Source of the DNA: Novosphingobium sp.
GTDB lineage: Bacteria > Pseudomonadota > Alphaproteobacteria > Sphingomonadales > Sphingomonadaceae
DNA length: 64,000 bases
Assembly (NCBI GenBank): GCA_024236175.1
Contig: JACKKY010000004.1
Span: forward strand, 446,501-510,500
Direction of reading: 5' to 3'
In this document: piece by piece, positions 19,145 to 28,458 of the stretch
Position numbering within the stretch: position 1 is the first letter of the stretch
How the letters are laid out: the number at the start of each line of letters is the position of its first letter
Translations under genes and position numbers: made by a program
The notes under the pieces: model-generated
What the model was told of the DNA's origin: nothing
The model's database searches: none
The model's input: the letters and a program-made list of their open reading frames with translations, nothing else

Positions 19145-20230
19145 ATGGCAACCGCTCAGGACGCCCTCGACATGGTGGCAGGCGCGTTTCGCGCCAGCGC
19201 CCATATCTACCGGGAAATGGGAACGCCGCTCTATGCCGAATTCTGCGAAGGCGGAGCGGAGGATGCGGATATCCTCTCGCTGGCCGACCATGGCATGGAA
19301 GGCGCGAAACCGTCCCACCTGTTCTCGGCGGTGCACTACCTCCTGCTCGGCGATCCCTCCGATCCCCTGTCACGCTATTTCGCGACCCTTGCGGACGACC
19401 CGCTGCCGCCCGGTGGCGCCTATCCGGAGCTGGCCCGCTTCTGCCGCGAACACCGCGACGAGCTGCGCCACCTGCTGCAGACCCGCAGCGTGCAAACCAC
19501 CTATGCCGAGCGCTGCCGGGCTCTCCTTGCGCCGATGTGCGAAGTCGCGCGTGAAGCGGGCGAGCCGCTCAACCTCGTCGAAATCGGCTGTTCGGCAGGC
19601 GTGCTGCTGGTTTTCGACAAGTTCGCCTACAAGCTCAACGATCAGGGCGTCATCGGATCGCCCGATGCGCCCTTCGTCCTTGAAGGCGAACTGCACGGCG
19701 GGCCGGAGCTGTTCATCCCCCGGATCGGGACACGCACCGGCATCGACCTGCACACCATCGACGCACGCTCTGAAGAGGAACGCCGCTGGCTGCTGTCGCT
19801 GTGCTTCCCGGAACTGCGCGACGAGCAGCAACGCCTCGCCAAGGCGCTCGACATCATCGCCGACACCGACATCACGATGCTCGAAGGCAATGGGCTGGAG
19901 CATGTTCCCGATGTGCTCGCCCGGGCAGAGAATCCGCTTTGCATCTTCCATTCGGCCTGCCTGTTCTACTGGCCTGCCGATGCCAAGGCCGCCCTTGAAG
20001 AGATGTTCCTGAAGGCCAGCCGGTCGCGGCAGTTCTGGCGGATCGGCATCGAGCCGTCGGACAGTTTCGACGAATGGCACAAGGGCCGCCCCGGACACGA
20101 AAGCAACCGCAAGCCGGCCAACCGGCAGTCGGGCGAGATATCCATCAGCCGCTATGCCGACGGCGCGGTGGAACGTCGCGTGGTCGGCTGGCCGAACGCG
20201 GACTACGGCATCATCGACTGGAACGACTAG
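19145..20230 (+). CDS. DUF2332 family protein (methyltransferase-like fold)
   Basis: The 361-residue protein matches the DUF2332 family: an N-terminal helical part with SHLFSAVHYLLLG and ARFCREHRDELRHLL, then LVEIGCSAGVLLVFD near residues 140-155, which resembles the cofactor loop of Rossmann-fold methyltransferases. No reaction is established for the family. It is the last gene of the MmgE/PrpD-hydrolase-cupin operon. Its stop codon (20228-20230) overlaps that of the convergent gene ending at 20227, so there is no room for a bidirectional terminator between them. Confidence 0.85.
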   Translation: MATAQDALDMVAGAFRASAHIYREMGTPLYAEFCEGGAEDADILSLADHGMEGAKPSHLFSAVHYLLLGDPSDPLSRYFATLADDPLPPGGAYPELARFCREHRDELRHLLQTRSVQTTYAERCRALLAPMCEVAREAGEPLNLVEIGCSAGVLLVFDKFAYKLNDQGVIGSPDAPFVLEGELHGGPELFIPRIGTRTGIDLHTIDARSEEERRWLLSLCFPELRDEQQRLAKALDIIADTDITMLEGNGLEHVPDVLARAENPLCIFHSACLFYWPADAKAALEEMFLKASRSRQFWRIGIEPSDSFDEWHKGRPGHESNRKPANRQSGEISISRYADGAVERRVVGWPNADYGIIDWND

Positions 20231-23200
20231 CGGCCGGGCGCCCCGGCCATTTCGGCGGGCAGCCAGGTTTCATCGCCCTGCCCGGCGAACCACGGCTGCG
20301 GAGCAGGTCCCGGCTCCGGCCAGAGTTCGGCGAGCGTCTCACCGTCATACAGCGTGCCGCCGCGCATCACCGCTACGATCGCCGTGGTATTGCTGATGTC
20401 GGCCAGGGGATCGCGATCGAGGATGACGAGATCAGCGAGCTTGCCCGGTTCCAGCGTCCCGAGATCGTCGAGCCTGCCGATCGTCTCGGCCGAGCCCGCA
20501 GTGGCGGCATGGAGCACCGCCATCGGGGCCATGCCGCCAATCGCATGCGCTTCCATTTCCCAGTGGAAGCCGATTCCCGGCGCTTCGCCGTGCGAGCCCA
20601 TGCCCACCAGGCCTCCCATCGCCGCCAGGCGGGCAGCGTCGTGGGCCACGGCGGGGAAGCGCTGTTCGCGCAGCGACACCCATTCCCGGTCGAGCAGTTT
20701 CGAGCGCCTGACCGAAGGCGGCCAGAAGCGGGCCAGCTTGGCATTTTCGAACGGATTGCGCTTGGCGACGAACCAGTCGACACCGGGCGAACCGCCGTTG
20801 GTCACCATCAGCGTCGTCGTGTAGCTGGTCCGCATGTCGGCCAGCAGGCCGAGCACGTCCGGCTCCAGCGTTGCCGGCAGCGCGTGTTCGTTTCCGGCGA
20901 AACCGTCGATGATCTGGGTCAGGTCCAGCTTGAGCGAGAGCGCGCCTTCCGTCGTCGGCAGCAGGCCCAGTTCCCGGGCCGCCTGCGCGACCCATTGCCG
21001 CACGCGGCGATTGCCCGTCCGGTACTGCTTGATGTTGCCGAGCCCGTAGGCATCGCGATAGCGAAGAAGCACGGCGCGGACTTCGTCGAGTGACGTGAAA
21101 CGGTTGTAGGAAAAGATCGCCGGCCCGGTGGAACGCAGGCGCGGCCCCAACACCAGTCCCGCGTCGATCGCGTCCTGATAGGCGATCATGTCGATGCTGA
21201 GCGTCGAGGGATCGAATACGGTGGTGACGCCGTAAGCCAGCCGGGCGCGCAGGCTCCAGTCTTCGAAACTGAGGACTTCCCTGCGGATCGAGCCGATGTG
21301 ATCGTGCACGTCTACAAAACCGGGCAACACGACCTTGCCCGCCAGTTCGCGGATGGCTGCCCCCTCGGGTATCGGCACCTCGCCTGTCGGCCCGACCGCA
21401 GCGATGCGATCGCCGACGATGACGATGTCGGCATCGGCGATGACCCGGTCACCGTCCGCCATGGTGAAGGCACGCGCGCCGCGCAGCACGACCGCTCCTT
21501 CCGGCACGTCGCGCGGCAGCGAGACGGCAAGGTCGGCAAGACGGCGTGGCTCGGCATCGACGCTGTCCATCCGCCAGAACTGTGGTCCGACCGACCATTC
21601 GATCCCGCCGTCGCGGGTGAATTCGAAGTAGTCGGCGCCGACGCTGGTCAGCTGGCGGTGCGGCAATTCGGTCGTGAGCAGGTCGACGTTAGTCGAACCG
21701 TCGGCGGGCATGGCGACGAGATGCAGCTGCTCCGCGACCTGCCCGAGCAGCCATTTGCCGTCCGGGCTGATCCGCGCATCGTCGACCGGCGCGGGGCTCT
21801 CCTGGAAGTAATATGCCGCGCCTTCCAGCTCCACCACGAGAGTCCGCTTGCCGCTCGCAAGATCGACCGAGTTCAGGCCGTCGTCGGCAAGCAGGAACGC
21901 CTTGCCCATTTGTCTGCCGAAATGGAGCCGGCTGCCGATCCTGCCGTTGGTGATCAGCGCCGCCTCGCCGCCTTTGGGTGGCAGGGAGACAAGTTCCGCC
22001 TCGCGCAGCTTGCCGATCTCGAAACCGCTCTGCTGACGCGCCGCCGCCGGGGAACGGAAGACAAGGATACGTCCCGTGCCGGGCTCGAACGCCGGATAGG
22101 TGTAGAAGGCGCTGAGCCGGTCGGCTCGCCGGGGAGCAGCGCTGCCGTCCGACGGCACGATCCACACGGCCCCGCCGGTCGCCTCGCTCCAGCTCACAAA
22201 GACGATGCGTGAGCCGTCCTCGCTCCAGCTCGGCTGGAATCCGGGATCGGATGCAGCAGGCAGGGGAATGGCCGGCGCCGATCCGTCGACCGGCTGCACA
22301 TAAATCCGCCCGAAGGCGGAGAACGCGACGCGCTTTCCGTCCGGGGACGTGATCGGGGCCTGCGGCAGGTGCGCCGCGACGGGGCCGGTCCGTTCCCGCA
22401 GCCGCGTTCGCGTGCCCGGCCCTACATCGAGCGCCAGCCTTGCCGAGAAAGGCAGGCGCACCGCCGTGCCATCGAGCGGTCGGCGTTCGAAGCCTCCGTC
22501 ATGGCTGACGATCAGACCCGCGCTGTCGGGCGTGAAGGCATATCGCGGCACGAGATCCTGCCAGCTTGAGGCCCGCAGCGTATCGGGCTCCAAGTCGCCA
22601 AGCGCGACGTCCTTGCCCGTCGCGAGCGTCCGCACGCGAAGCTCGGTCATCCCGGCACGATGCGTCGCATAGGCCAGCAGCCTGCCGTCCGGCGACACTC
22701 GGGGGCGGAAGAAAGTTTCCTTCTCGGATCCCCGCCCGCCCATGCCGGAAATCACGACCTCCTCGTCGCCGGTACGCAGATCGCGCCGCACGATCGTCCA
22801 TTTGCGCAGCACGTCGAAATCGATCGAGCCGACCCGCCGGGCGTAATACAGCCAGCGACCGTCTGCCGACGCCGATGCGCCGAGCGCACTGCGCCAGCTC
22901 TGGCGCGGCTCGTCCGGCCCTTCGCGCGTCGCGACAACTGCCTCTCCCTCGCCGTCGAGCGGCTGGAGCAACAATGCGTAGGCATTGAGATCGGGCCGAT
23001 AGTGGCTCACGAACACCGCCTTGCCGTCCGCCCGCCATTCCGGCGAGACGTAGACAGTCTCGTCGTCGCTGAACGTCAGCTGCCGCGCCTCGGCCCCGTC
23101 GGTGCGGGCGACCCAGAGATTGTCCGAGCCCGAACGGTCGCTGACAAAGGCAAGCCACTTGCCGTCCGGCGAAAAGGCCGGCTGCGTCTCGAACGCCATG

Positions 23201-23451
23201 CCGCCCATGATCCGCTTCGCCCGGCCGCCCCCGACGGGCATGGCATAGAGATCGCCGAGGATGTCGAAGACGACGGTCTTGCCGTCGGGCGAAACGTCGA
23301 GCGACATCCAGGTGCCGGAGCTCACTTCGCGCTCCAGCGTCCGGGCCGGCTGCATGGGCAGTGCCGGGTTGCCCACTGCCTGCGCTGCCGCCGGTGCGGA
23401 AAGGAGCAATGCGGCAACTGCGCCCAGCAGACGAGCGACCTGCCCCGTCAC
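20227..23451 (-). CDS. Secreted beta-propeller (PD40/TolB-like) amidohydrolase fusion
   Basis: The 1074-residue product starts at a GTG (23451) that overlaps the stop of the upstream gene as GTGA. After a signal peptide ending in APAAAQA come many PD40 blades with the SPDGKxxAF signature (SLDVSPDGKTVVF, AFSPDGKWLAFVSD, ITSPDGKRVAFSAF), filling about residues 50-650. The C-terminal third is an amidohydrolase with VDVHDH (H-x-H) and GTLEPGKLADLVIL. Family members act on cyclic amides, peptides or ureas in the periplasm; the propeller may present a polymer or a protein substrate. It is the last gene of the four-gene operon starting at 26745. Confidence 0.9.
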   Translation of the reverse strand: MTGQVARLLGAVAALLLSAPAAAQAVGNPALPMQPARTLEREVSSGTWMSLDVSPDGKTVVFDILGDLYAMPVGGGRAKRIMGGMAFETQPAFSPDGKWLAFVSDRSGSDNLWVARTDGAEARQLTFSDDETVYVSPEWRADGKAVFVSHYRPDLNAYALLLQPLDGEGEAVVATREGPDEPRQSWRSALGASASADGRWLYYARRVGSIDFDVLRKWTIVRRDLRTGDEEVVISGMGGRGSEKETFFRPRVSPDGRLLAYATHRAGMTELRVRTLATGKDVALGDLEPDTLRASSWQDLVPRYAFTPDSAGLIVSHDGGFERRPLDGTAVRLPFSARLALDVGPGTRTRLRERTGPVAAHLPQAPITSPDGKRVAFSAFGRIYVQPVDGSAPAIPLPAASDPGFQPSWSEDGSRIVFVSWSEATGGAVWIVPSDGSAAPRRADRLSAFYTYPAFEPGTGRILVFRSPAAARQQSGFEIGKLREAELVSLPPKGGEAALITNGRIGSRLHFGRQMGKAFLLADDGLNSVDLASGKRTLVVELEGAAYYFQESPAPVDDARISPDGKWLLGQVAEQLHLVAMPADGSTNVDLLTTELPHRQLTSVGADYFEFTRDGGIEWSVGPQFWRMDSVDAEPRRLADLAVSLPRDVPEGAVVLRGARAFTMADGDRVIADADIVIVGDRIAAVGPTGEVPIPEGAAIRELAGKVVLPGFVDVHDHIGSIRREVLSFEDWSLRARLAYGVTTVFDPSTLSIDMIAYQDAIDAGLVLGPRLRSTGPAIFSYNRFTSLDEVRAVLLRYRDAYGLGNIKQYRTGNRRVRQWVAQAARELGLLPTTEGALSLKLDLTQIIDGFAGNEHALPATLEPDVLGLLADMRTSYTTTLMVTNGGSPGVDWFVAKRNPFENAKLARFWPPSVRRSKLLDREWVSLREQRFPAVAHDAARLAAMGGLVGMGSHGEAPGIGFHWEMEAHAIGGMAPMAVLHAATAGSAETIGRLDDLGTLEPGKLADLVILDRDPLADISNTTAIVAVMRGGTLYDGETLAELWPEPGPAPQPWFAGQGDETWLPAEMAGAPGR

Positions 23452-24683
23452 GGCTTGTTGCCGAGATAGCGGCGGGCCAGCGCGGTTTGCCGGTTTTCGA
23501 GAGACACGGACCTGCCCTCTACGATCACCGCGACGGCGTTGGTGGAAGGTTCCAGCGGGTCGCCGTCCCACACGACCATATCGGCCGGATTGCCCGGGAC
23601 CAGCTTTCCGCCGCCCTGCGCGAAGATCGCGCGTGGCTCCACCGTGATTGCGCGAAGGGCCTCCACCCAGGAGAGCCCGTTGACGACCGCGATGCCTGCG
23701 CTTTCCCGCAAGGCGATGCCGGCATTGTAGGTAAAACTGATGGGGCCGCCGACATTGCCGAACGCGATGCGCACGCCCGCACGCCGTAGCAGTGCAGCGC
23801 TGTCCTGCCTCGCCCCGAGCCGGTCGAAGGTCGCAGGCAGGTTCTCCAGGGGATCGAGGATGACGGGGATATCCGCCGCTGCGAGCCTGTCCGCGACCCG
23901 CCAGGCCTCGCTGCCGCCCACGAGGATCACCCTTACGTTGTAATCGCCCGCCAGCCGGATCGCCTGCAGGATATCGGATTCGCGATGCGTCGTGATCGCA
24001 AGCGGCAGCGTGCGCGCGAGCACGCGCCGCAGCGCCCCTGCGTCGGCCACGCTGACGGTCCTGAGTTCGACCGGCGGCGGATTGCGCACCTCGTCCAGCG
24101 CGGCGCGCAGGCTTTGCCACTGAATGGCCCGCGAGCCCTGCCCGGCATTGCCCGATCCGCCGATGCTGACGAACAGTGCGACACTGGCCCGGTCGAGAAT
24201 GTCCACGCCTTCGCGCAGCCTGATCTGGGCGGCCAGCCCGGAAAAGGGCGCTACGCCGGACAGGCCCGGATAGCTGGTCGCGCCGGTGATGCCGTCGCTG
24301 CGCGCGAGGGCGACGGGCTGGGAATGTCCGTTGAGCGCAAGGCTGACATCGAAGGCGGCACCGAATTGCTCGCCCCTTGCCCTGCTGTCCACCGTATCGG
24401 GCGCGGACGATACTTCCACCAGTCCAAGCTGGGTCGCGGCGTTGAACAGCCCGGGCGTGACCGGCTGCCCCTTCGCATCGATCACGGGCATGCCTGCCGG
24501 GGGCGTTCCCGATGCCATGACAGAGCGAACCCGCCCCTGTTCGACGACTATCGTCGCATCCTCGATCGGCCTGTCGCCGGCCAGCGTCCACGCCCGGGCA
24601 TGGACGACGGCAAGGCTCTGCGCCGCCGCCGGGAATGGCGAAACAAGCAGCAAGGCGAGAAGCAGGGTGGCGAGCCGGGTCAT
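23448..24683 (-). CDS. Secreted amidohydrolase homologue lacking the H-x-H metal motif
   Basis: The 411-residue protein has a signal peptide (MTRLATLLLALLL, ending FPAAAQS) and the amidohydrolase-1 framework: small N-terminal beta domain, TPGLFNAATQLGLVEV where catalytic members have PGLIDxHxH, and VPGNPADMVVWDGDP at the end. Both the H-x-H motif and the late Asp (FGNVGG instead of F-x-T-D) are replaced. An isolated THRESD His remains. It therefore may be a non-catalytic partner of the neighbouring amidohydrolases. The ATG overlaps the upstream stop as ATGA, and its own stop overlaps the downstream start. Confidence 0.85.
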   Translation of the reverse strand: MTRLATLLLALLLVSPFPAAAQSLAVVHARAWTLAGDRPIEDATIVVEQGRVRSVMASGTPPAGMPVIDAKGQPVTPGLFNAATQLGLVEVSSAPDTVDSRARGEQFGAAFDVSLALNGHSQPVALARSDGITGATSYPGLSGVAPFSGLAAQIRLREGVDILDRASVALFVSIGGSGNAGQGSRAIQWQSLRAALDEVRNPPPVELRTVSVADAGALRRVLARTLPLAITTHRESDILQAIRLAGDYNVRVILVGGSEAWRVADRLAAADIPVILDPLENLPATFDRLGARQDSAALLRRAGVRIAFGNVGGPISFTYNAGIALRESAGIAVVNGLSWVEALRAITVEPRAIFAQGGGKLVPGNPADMVVWDGDPLEPSTNAVAVIVEGRSVSLENRQTALARRYLGNKP

Positions 24684-26104
24684 CGCATGCTGCTCATGAC
24701 CGGCCGTCCGACTTCGAAGTCTGACCCGGGTTCCGGCGGCGCCTTGGCATCGAAGCGAACCGCGCCGTCGATCAGCACCAGTTCCGCCTTGCTGTAGATG
24801 CTGAAGGGGTCGCCCGACCAGACCACGACATCGGCGTTGTATCCCGGCGCCAGCGTGCCGATACGGTCTGCAAGGCCGAGCATGCGGGCGGGCGCACTCG
24901 TGGTCCAGCGGATCATCTCCTCCGGGGGAATGTCGATGCCTATCCTGCGGCCAGCAGCTTGCGCCTTGGCTGCCTCGATATTGAGGCGCTGTCCGGAAGC
25001 GGGCGAGTCCGAATGCATCGCTACACAGGCGCCTGCCCTGTGCAACAGGGGGGCGTTCGCGCGTACGGCGTCGAGCGCTTCCATCTTGAAACCCCACCAG
25101 TCCCCCCACACGGCGGCGCAGGTTCCGGCAGCGCGCAAAAGCTCCGGCACCTTGTAGGCTTCGGTAGCGTGGTGGAACGCAGTGATGCGGAAACCGAATT
25201 CGCTGGCGACGGCCAGCGCCGTGGCGAGATCGTCCGCACGATAGCAATGCATGTGCACGCGCACGCCGCCTTCGAGGATTCCCGCCAGGGCGTCGCGCTT
25301 GAGGTCGCGATCCGGCGGGCGGCCCTTGCCGGCACGGAAGCGCTTCCAGTCGTGGACATAGTCCTGAGCCTGCAGGAAAGCCCGCCGGGTGAACGCCACC
25401 ACGCCTTCCCGGCTGGTCGCGCCGCGGCCCTTCTCGGCACCGTGGGACTTGGGGTTCTCGCCGCAGGTCATCTTGAAGCCGGGCGGAGCGTCCGGGAACT
25501 TCATCGCCGCGACATGGGTTGCCGGGACCGGCTTGACCACCACCGAATAGCCCGAAAAGACCGGACTGGAGCCCGGCAGAATCTGGATGGTTGTCACGCC
25601 GTTCCGCAAGGCTCGGGAAAACGCCAGGTCTTGGGGATTGACCGCTGTTTCGATGCGCGTGTCGGCGACGTTGAGGTCGCTGAGTTCCGAGACATCGCCC
25701 GCGTCCCAGTCGATCGCGGTCAGCGGCAGGACATAGGTGCCGTCATGGCTGTGGACGTCGATGACACCGGGCGTGACCCATCGGCCCGTTCCATCGATTT
25801 CCGCCACTCCGCCCGGATTGGCGACATCCTCGCCGATGGCGACGACTTTCCCCTCGGCAAGCAGCACATCGCCATTGTCGATACGTTTGCCCGCGCCATC
25901 GAGGATCGTTGCATCGCGAATGAGCAGGTCGGCTGGTGCCGGCGGCACATAGATTCCGGGGAACGGGTTCTCCAGCCAGGGAAAGCCGGAACCACGATCC
26001 ATTTGCTCATACTCGTCCCGGTCGTCCGGCCTGGCCTGTGCCTGCGCTCCGGCGAGGACCGCAAGCGCCGTTGCGAGCACAAGTCCGGCCTGCCGGTTCG
26101 GCAT
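24680..26104 (-). CDS. Secreted amidohydrolase with intact metal site
   Basis: The 474-residue protein starts at the ATG at 26104 (overlapping the upstream stop as ATGA) and has a signal peptide (ATALAVLAGAQAQA). The amidohydrolase-1 ligands are present: VIDVHSHDG (H-x-H), HMHCYRADD, ITAFHHATEAYK and the late Asp in VAMHSDSP. The C-terminus has GTLAPGYNADVVVW. It resembles imidazolonepropionase/dipeptidase-like periplasmic amidohydrolases. It is paired with the metal-less homologue downstream, and together with the propeller fusion makes a three-member set that probably works on one class of amide or cyclic substrate. Confidence 0.9.
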   Translation of the reverse strand: MPNRQAGLVLATALAVLAGAQAQARPDDRDEYEQMDRGSGFPWLENPFPGIYVPPAPADLLIRDATILDGAGKRIDNGDVLLAEGKVVAIGEDVANPGGVAEIDGTGRWVTPGVIDVHSHDGTYVLPLTAIDWDAGDVSELSDLNVADTRIETAVNPQDLAFSRALRNGVTTIQILPGSSPVFSGYSVVVKPVPATHVAAMKFPDAPPGFKMTCGENPKSHGAEKGRGATSREGVVAFTRRAFLQAQDYVHDWKRFRAGKGRPPDRDLKRDALAGILEGGVRVHMHCYRADDLATALAVASEFGFRITAFHHATEAYKVPELLRAAGTCAAVWGDWWGFKMEALDAVRANAPLLHRAGACVAMHSDSPASGQRLNIEAAKAQAAGRRIGIDIPPEEMIRWTTSAPARMLGLADRIGTLAPGYNADVVVWSGDPFSIYSKAELVLIDGAVRFDAKAPPEPGSDFEVGRPVMSSMR

Positions 26105-26745
26105 CAGACCCGCCCCTTGTTCATCCGTCGCATCCATTCGACCAACGCGGCATCGGGATGATTTGCCAGGATGGAACCAAGCACCTCGGGCTGTTCGTCC
26201 TGGGCCAGCTTGAAGCGCCCGGAAACCGTTTCGACGCTGGCGCGAAAACCGATGATTGATTCACGCATGGCGTCGTAGCGGCTGCCGAGCTCGCATGCGC
26301 GCCAGCTGTCCTGCCCTTCCGGTTCCATGATCTCCACCAGCCGCGTAATCGCCTCCTCGGTCAACTCCGGCTGCAGCTCGATAACGCACTCGACCGCAAG
26401 CTGCGCATAGTTCCAGGTCGGGCCCCAGTCGCGCATACCGGCATGCGCCGGGGAAACATAGCCTTGCGGCCCCGAGAAGAGAATGGTCGCCTGAGGATCG
26501 GCGGAGAGCGGCGCGACGAGCGTGTTGCGCCGGGACATGTGGCCGAGCAGCGAAACCAGCGAGCCGTCCGGCGCGTATTCGCCGAGCAATGGCAGCATGC
26601 AGCCGGCACTTGCGGGCCCGTTTGCAGGCAATATCCAGCCAAGCGGATATTGATCAATCAAGGCGCGCACGTCGTCAGAGGAATAGCGCCCGAAAACCGA
26701 TGTCATGCCAGCCCCGCAATTTCCCAGACCGCTAAGGTTGTCCAT
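26104..26745 (-). CDS. PaiB-like FMN-binding split-barrel protein
   Basis: A 213-residue member of the FMN-binding-2 (PaiB) family. Recognisable segments are FGRYSSDDVRALIDQYPLG, LGHMSRRNTLVAPL, ILFSGPQGYVSPAHAG, GPTWNYAQLAVEC and GRFKLAQDEQPE, in the order typical of the family. The fold binds flavin; members are annotated as transcriptional regulators by analogy to Bacillus PaiB, but a reductase role is equally possible. The ATG at 26745 is nine bases from AGGAGG; an ATG at 26751 is closer. It leads the amidohydrolase operon and is divergent from the MocR regulator gene, whose product probably controls it. Confidence 0.85.
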   Translation of the reverse strand: MDNLSGLGNCGAGMTSVFGRYSSDDVRALIDQYPLGWILPANGPASAGCMLPLLGEYAPDGSLVSLLGHMSRRNTLVAPLSADPQATILFSGPQGYVSPAHAGMRDWGPTWNYAQLAVECVIELQPELTEEAITRLVEIMEPEGQDSWRACELGSRYDAMRESIIGFRASVETVSGRFKLAQDEQPEVLGSILANHPDAALVEWMRRMNKGRV

Positions 26746-26868
26746 CGGCATTGGCCTCCTCACAAGCGCCAAAAGGGAAAATCCTTAGGGTCCAAAGCGC
26801 ACTTGCCGGGATGGCGCTTCGCACTATCATGAGCCGACCTTGTCCGATGGAGTACGGCACCGAACCCT
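26746..26868. promoter_or_regulatory. Divergent promoter region between the PaiB-like and MocR-type genes
   Basis: These 123 bases hold both promoters. Visible elements are an inverted repeat AAGCGC...GCGCTT (26794-26818 region) and TTAGGGTCCAAAGC at 26785-26798. MocR regulators usually bind near their own gene and the divergent target, so this is the likely site; the exact operator is inferred, not shown. Confidence 0.4.
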
Positions 26869-28326
26869 ATGCTGCGACCGTGGCAACTCACCCTTGGCGA
26901 GCGCATCGCCCCCGGACGCGACACGCCGATCTACATGCAGATCATCCAGGCGCTGATCCGGGATATCGAGCGTGGCCGGCTTGCTTCCGGCACCTACCTG
27001 CCGAGCAGCCGTGAACTGGCCGCGACGCTCGGCGTCAACCGCAAGACCGTGGTGCTGGCCTACGAAGACCTGATCGCGCAGGGCTGGCTCGCCTCGGCCG
27101 GAACACGCGGGACCATGGTCTCGGCTTCCCTGCCAGCGCCGCAGCGGTCCGATCCAGCCGGCCAGAGCGAGCCCCAGCAGGTCGAACCCGACTACGATTA
27201 CGTGCATCCGCCCGAGCGGCCGCTCGCGCTTCCCGGAGGGCCGGGGCTCAAGCTAGACGAAGGCGCTCCGGACGGCAGGCTGTTCCCGCCGGAACTGCTG
27301 AGCCGCGCCTACCGCACCGCGATCAACCGCGCTTCCCGGGAAAACCGCCTGCAATATCGAGACCCGCGCGGATCGATGGCCTTGCGCGCAGGCATTGCCA
27401 ACATGCTCAAGACGCAGCGCGGCCTGCCGGTGACGGTCGACAACATCTGCATCACCCGGGGCAGCCAGAACGGCATCCTGCTCGCCACGCACGCACTGGT
27501 GCGCCCAGGCGACGCGGTAATCGTCGAAGCGCTGACCTACGAACCGGCCGTCGCCACGTTCCGGGCCTGTGGCGCCAAGATACTGCCGGTCCCGCTGGAC
27601 GACGGCGGGATCGACGTAGAAGCGGTGGAATACGCAGCGCGCCGCCACGCCGTGCGCGCCGTCTTCGTCACTCCGCACCACCAGTTCCCGACCACGGTGT
27701 CGCTTCGGCCGGAACGGCGGATGCGCCTGCTCGACCTCTCGCGCCAGTTCGGCTTCGCGGTGATAGAGGACGACTACGACCACGAATTCCACTTCGAATC
27801 CCAGCCATTGCTGCCGATGGCGGCCTATGCCCCGCAGAAGGTCGTCTACGTCGGTTCCATGTCGAAGCTGCTGCTGCCGGCGCTCAGGATCGGCTACATC
27901 GCGGCGCCTGCGGCGGTGATCGATGCGATCGCGCACATGGTTTCGCTGACCGACGGGATGGGCAACACGATCACCGAGGATGCGGCGGCGGACCTCATCG
28001 AGAGCGGCGAATTGCGGCGCCACACCCGCAAGGTCCACCAGATCTACGCGCAGCGGCGGGAGAATTTCGCCGCGGAGATCGACGCAATCCTTGGCGATCA
28101 GGTCAGCTACCGCATGCCAGACGGCGGGCTGGCGTTCTGGCTGCGGTTCAGGGCCGACCTCGACCGGATAGAGGCTCGTGCTGCGGCAAGCGGACTGCGC
28201 TTCGCCTCCTCACGCTCGTTCATGACCCGCGAGGATGCCGAACGCGGACTCAGGATCGGTTTTGCCAGCCTGAACGAGGGCGAGACTAGGGAAGCCCTCC
28301 AAGCGCTCAAGCAGGCAGCGGGCTGA
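26869..28326 (+). CDS. MocR-type (GntR-HTH plus aminotransferase) transcriptional regulator
   Basis: The 485-residue protein has an N-terminal winged helix (residues 17-85: PIYMQIIQALIRDIERG, then LPSSRELAATLGVNRKTV) joined by a Pro/Gln-rich linker to a fold-type I aminotransferase domain. The PLP lysine is in GSMSKLLLPALRIG (Lys333), and the EDDYDHEF segment around residue 300 supplies the pyridine-binding Asp. MocR proteins use PLP, alone or with an amine, as the effector. Its divergent position suggests that it controls the PaiB-like/amidohydrolase operon, and perhaps the plus-strand hydrolase and TonB receptor downstream. Confidence 0.92.
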   Translation: MLRPWQLTLGERIAPGRDTPIYMQIIQALIRDIERGRLASGTYLPSSRELAATLGVNRKTVVLAYEDLIAQGWLASAGTRGTMVSASLPAPQRSDPAGQSEPQQVEPDYDYVHPPERPLALPGGPGLKLDEGAPDGRLFPPELLSRAYRTAINRASRENRLQYRDPRGSMALRAGIANMLKTQRGLPVTVDNICITRGSQNGILLATHALVRPGDAVIVEALTYEPAVATFRACGAKILPVPLDDGGIDVEAVEYAARRHAVRAVFVTPHHQFPTTVSLRPERRMRLLDLSRQFGFAVIEDDYDHEFHFESQPLLPMAAYAPQKVVYVGSMSKLLLPALRIGYIAAPAAVIDAIAHMVSLTDGMGNTITEDAAADLIESGELRRHTRKVHQIYAQRRENFAAEIDAILGDQVSYRMPDGGLAFWLRFRADLDRIEARAAASGLRFASSRSFMTREDAERGLRIGFASLNEGETREALQALKQAAG

Positions 28327-28458
28327 GCAAGCCTCATCCGCATCACGAACGGGCGTGAATTACTTATCCTATTTTATTGAAAGATATGTATTTTTAAAGA
28401 ACGGAACGGATCGGATGAGCCAAATACATCACATCGAACCGCCGAAAGTAACGGCACC

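Noticed and set aside
23452..24591. N-terminal extension of the propeller-amidohydrolase frame to 24591
   Set aside because: It overlaps the complete upstream amidohydrolase gene in another frame and encodes Arg-rich shadow sequence; the GTG at 23451 with signal peptide is the plausible start.
28360..28400. AT-rich patch as a possible transferred segment or attachment site
   Set aside because: Only about 40 bases and between two ordinary genes; best explained as a promoter region.
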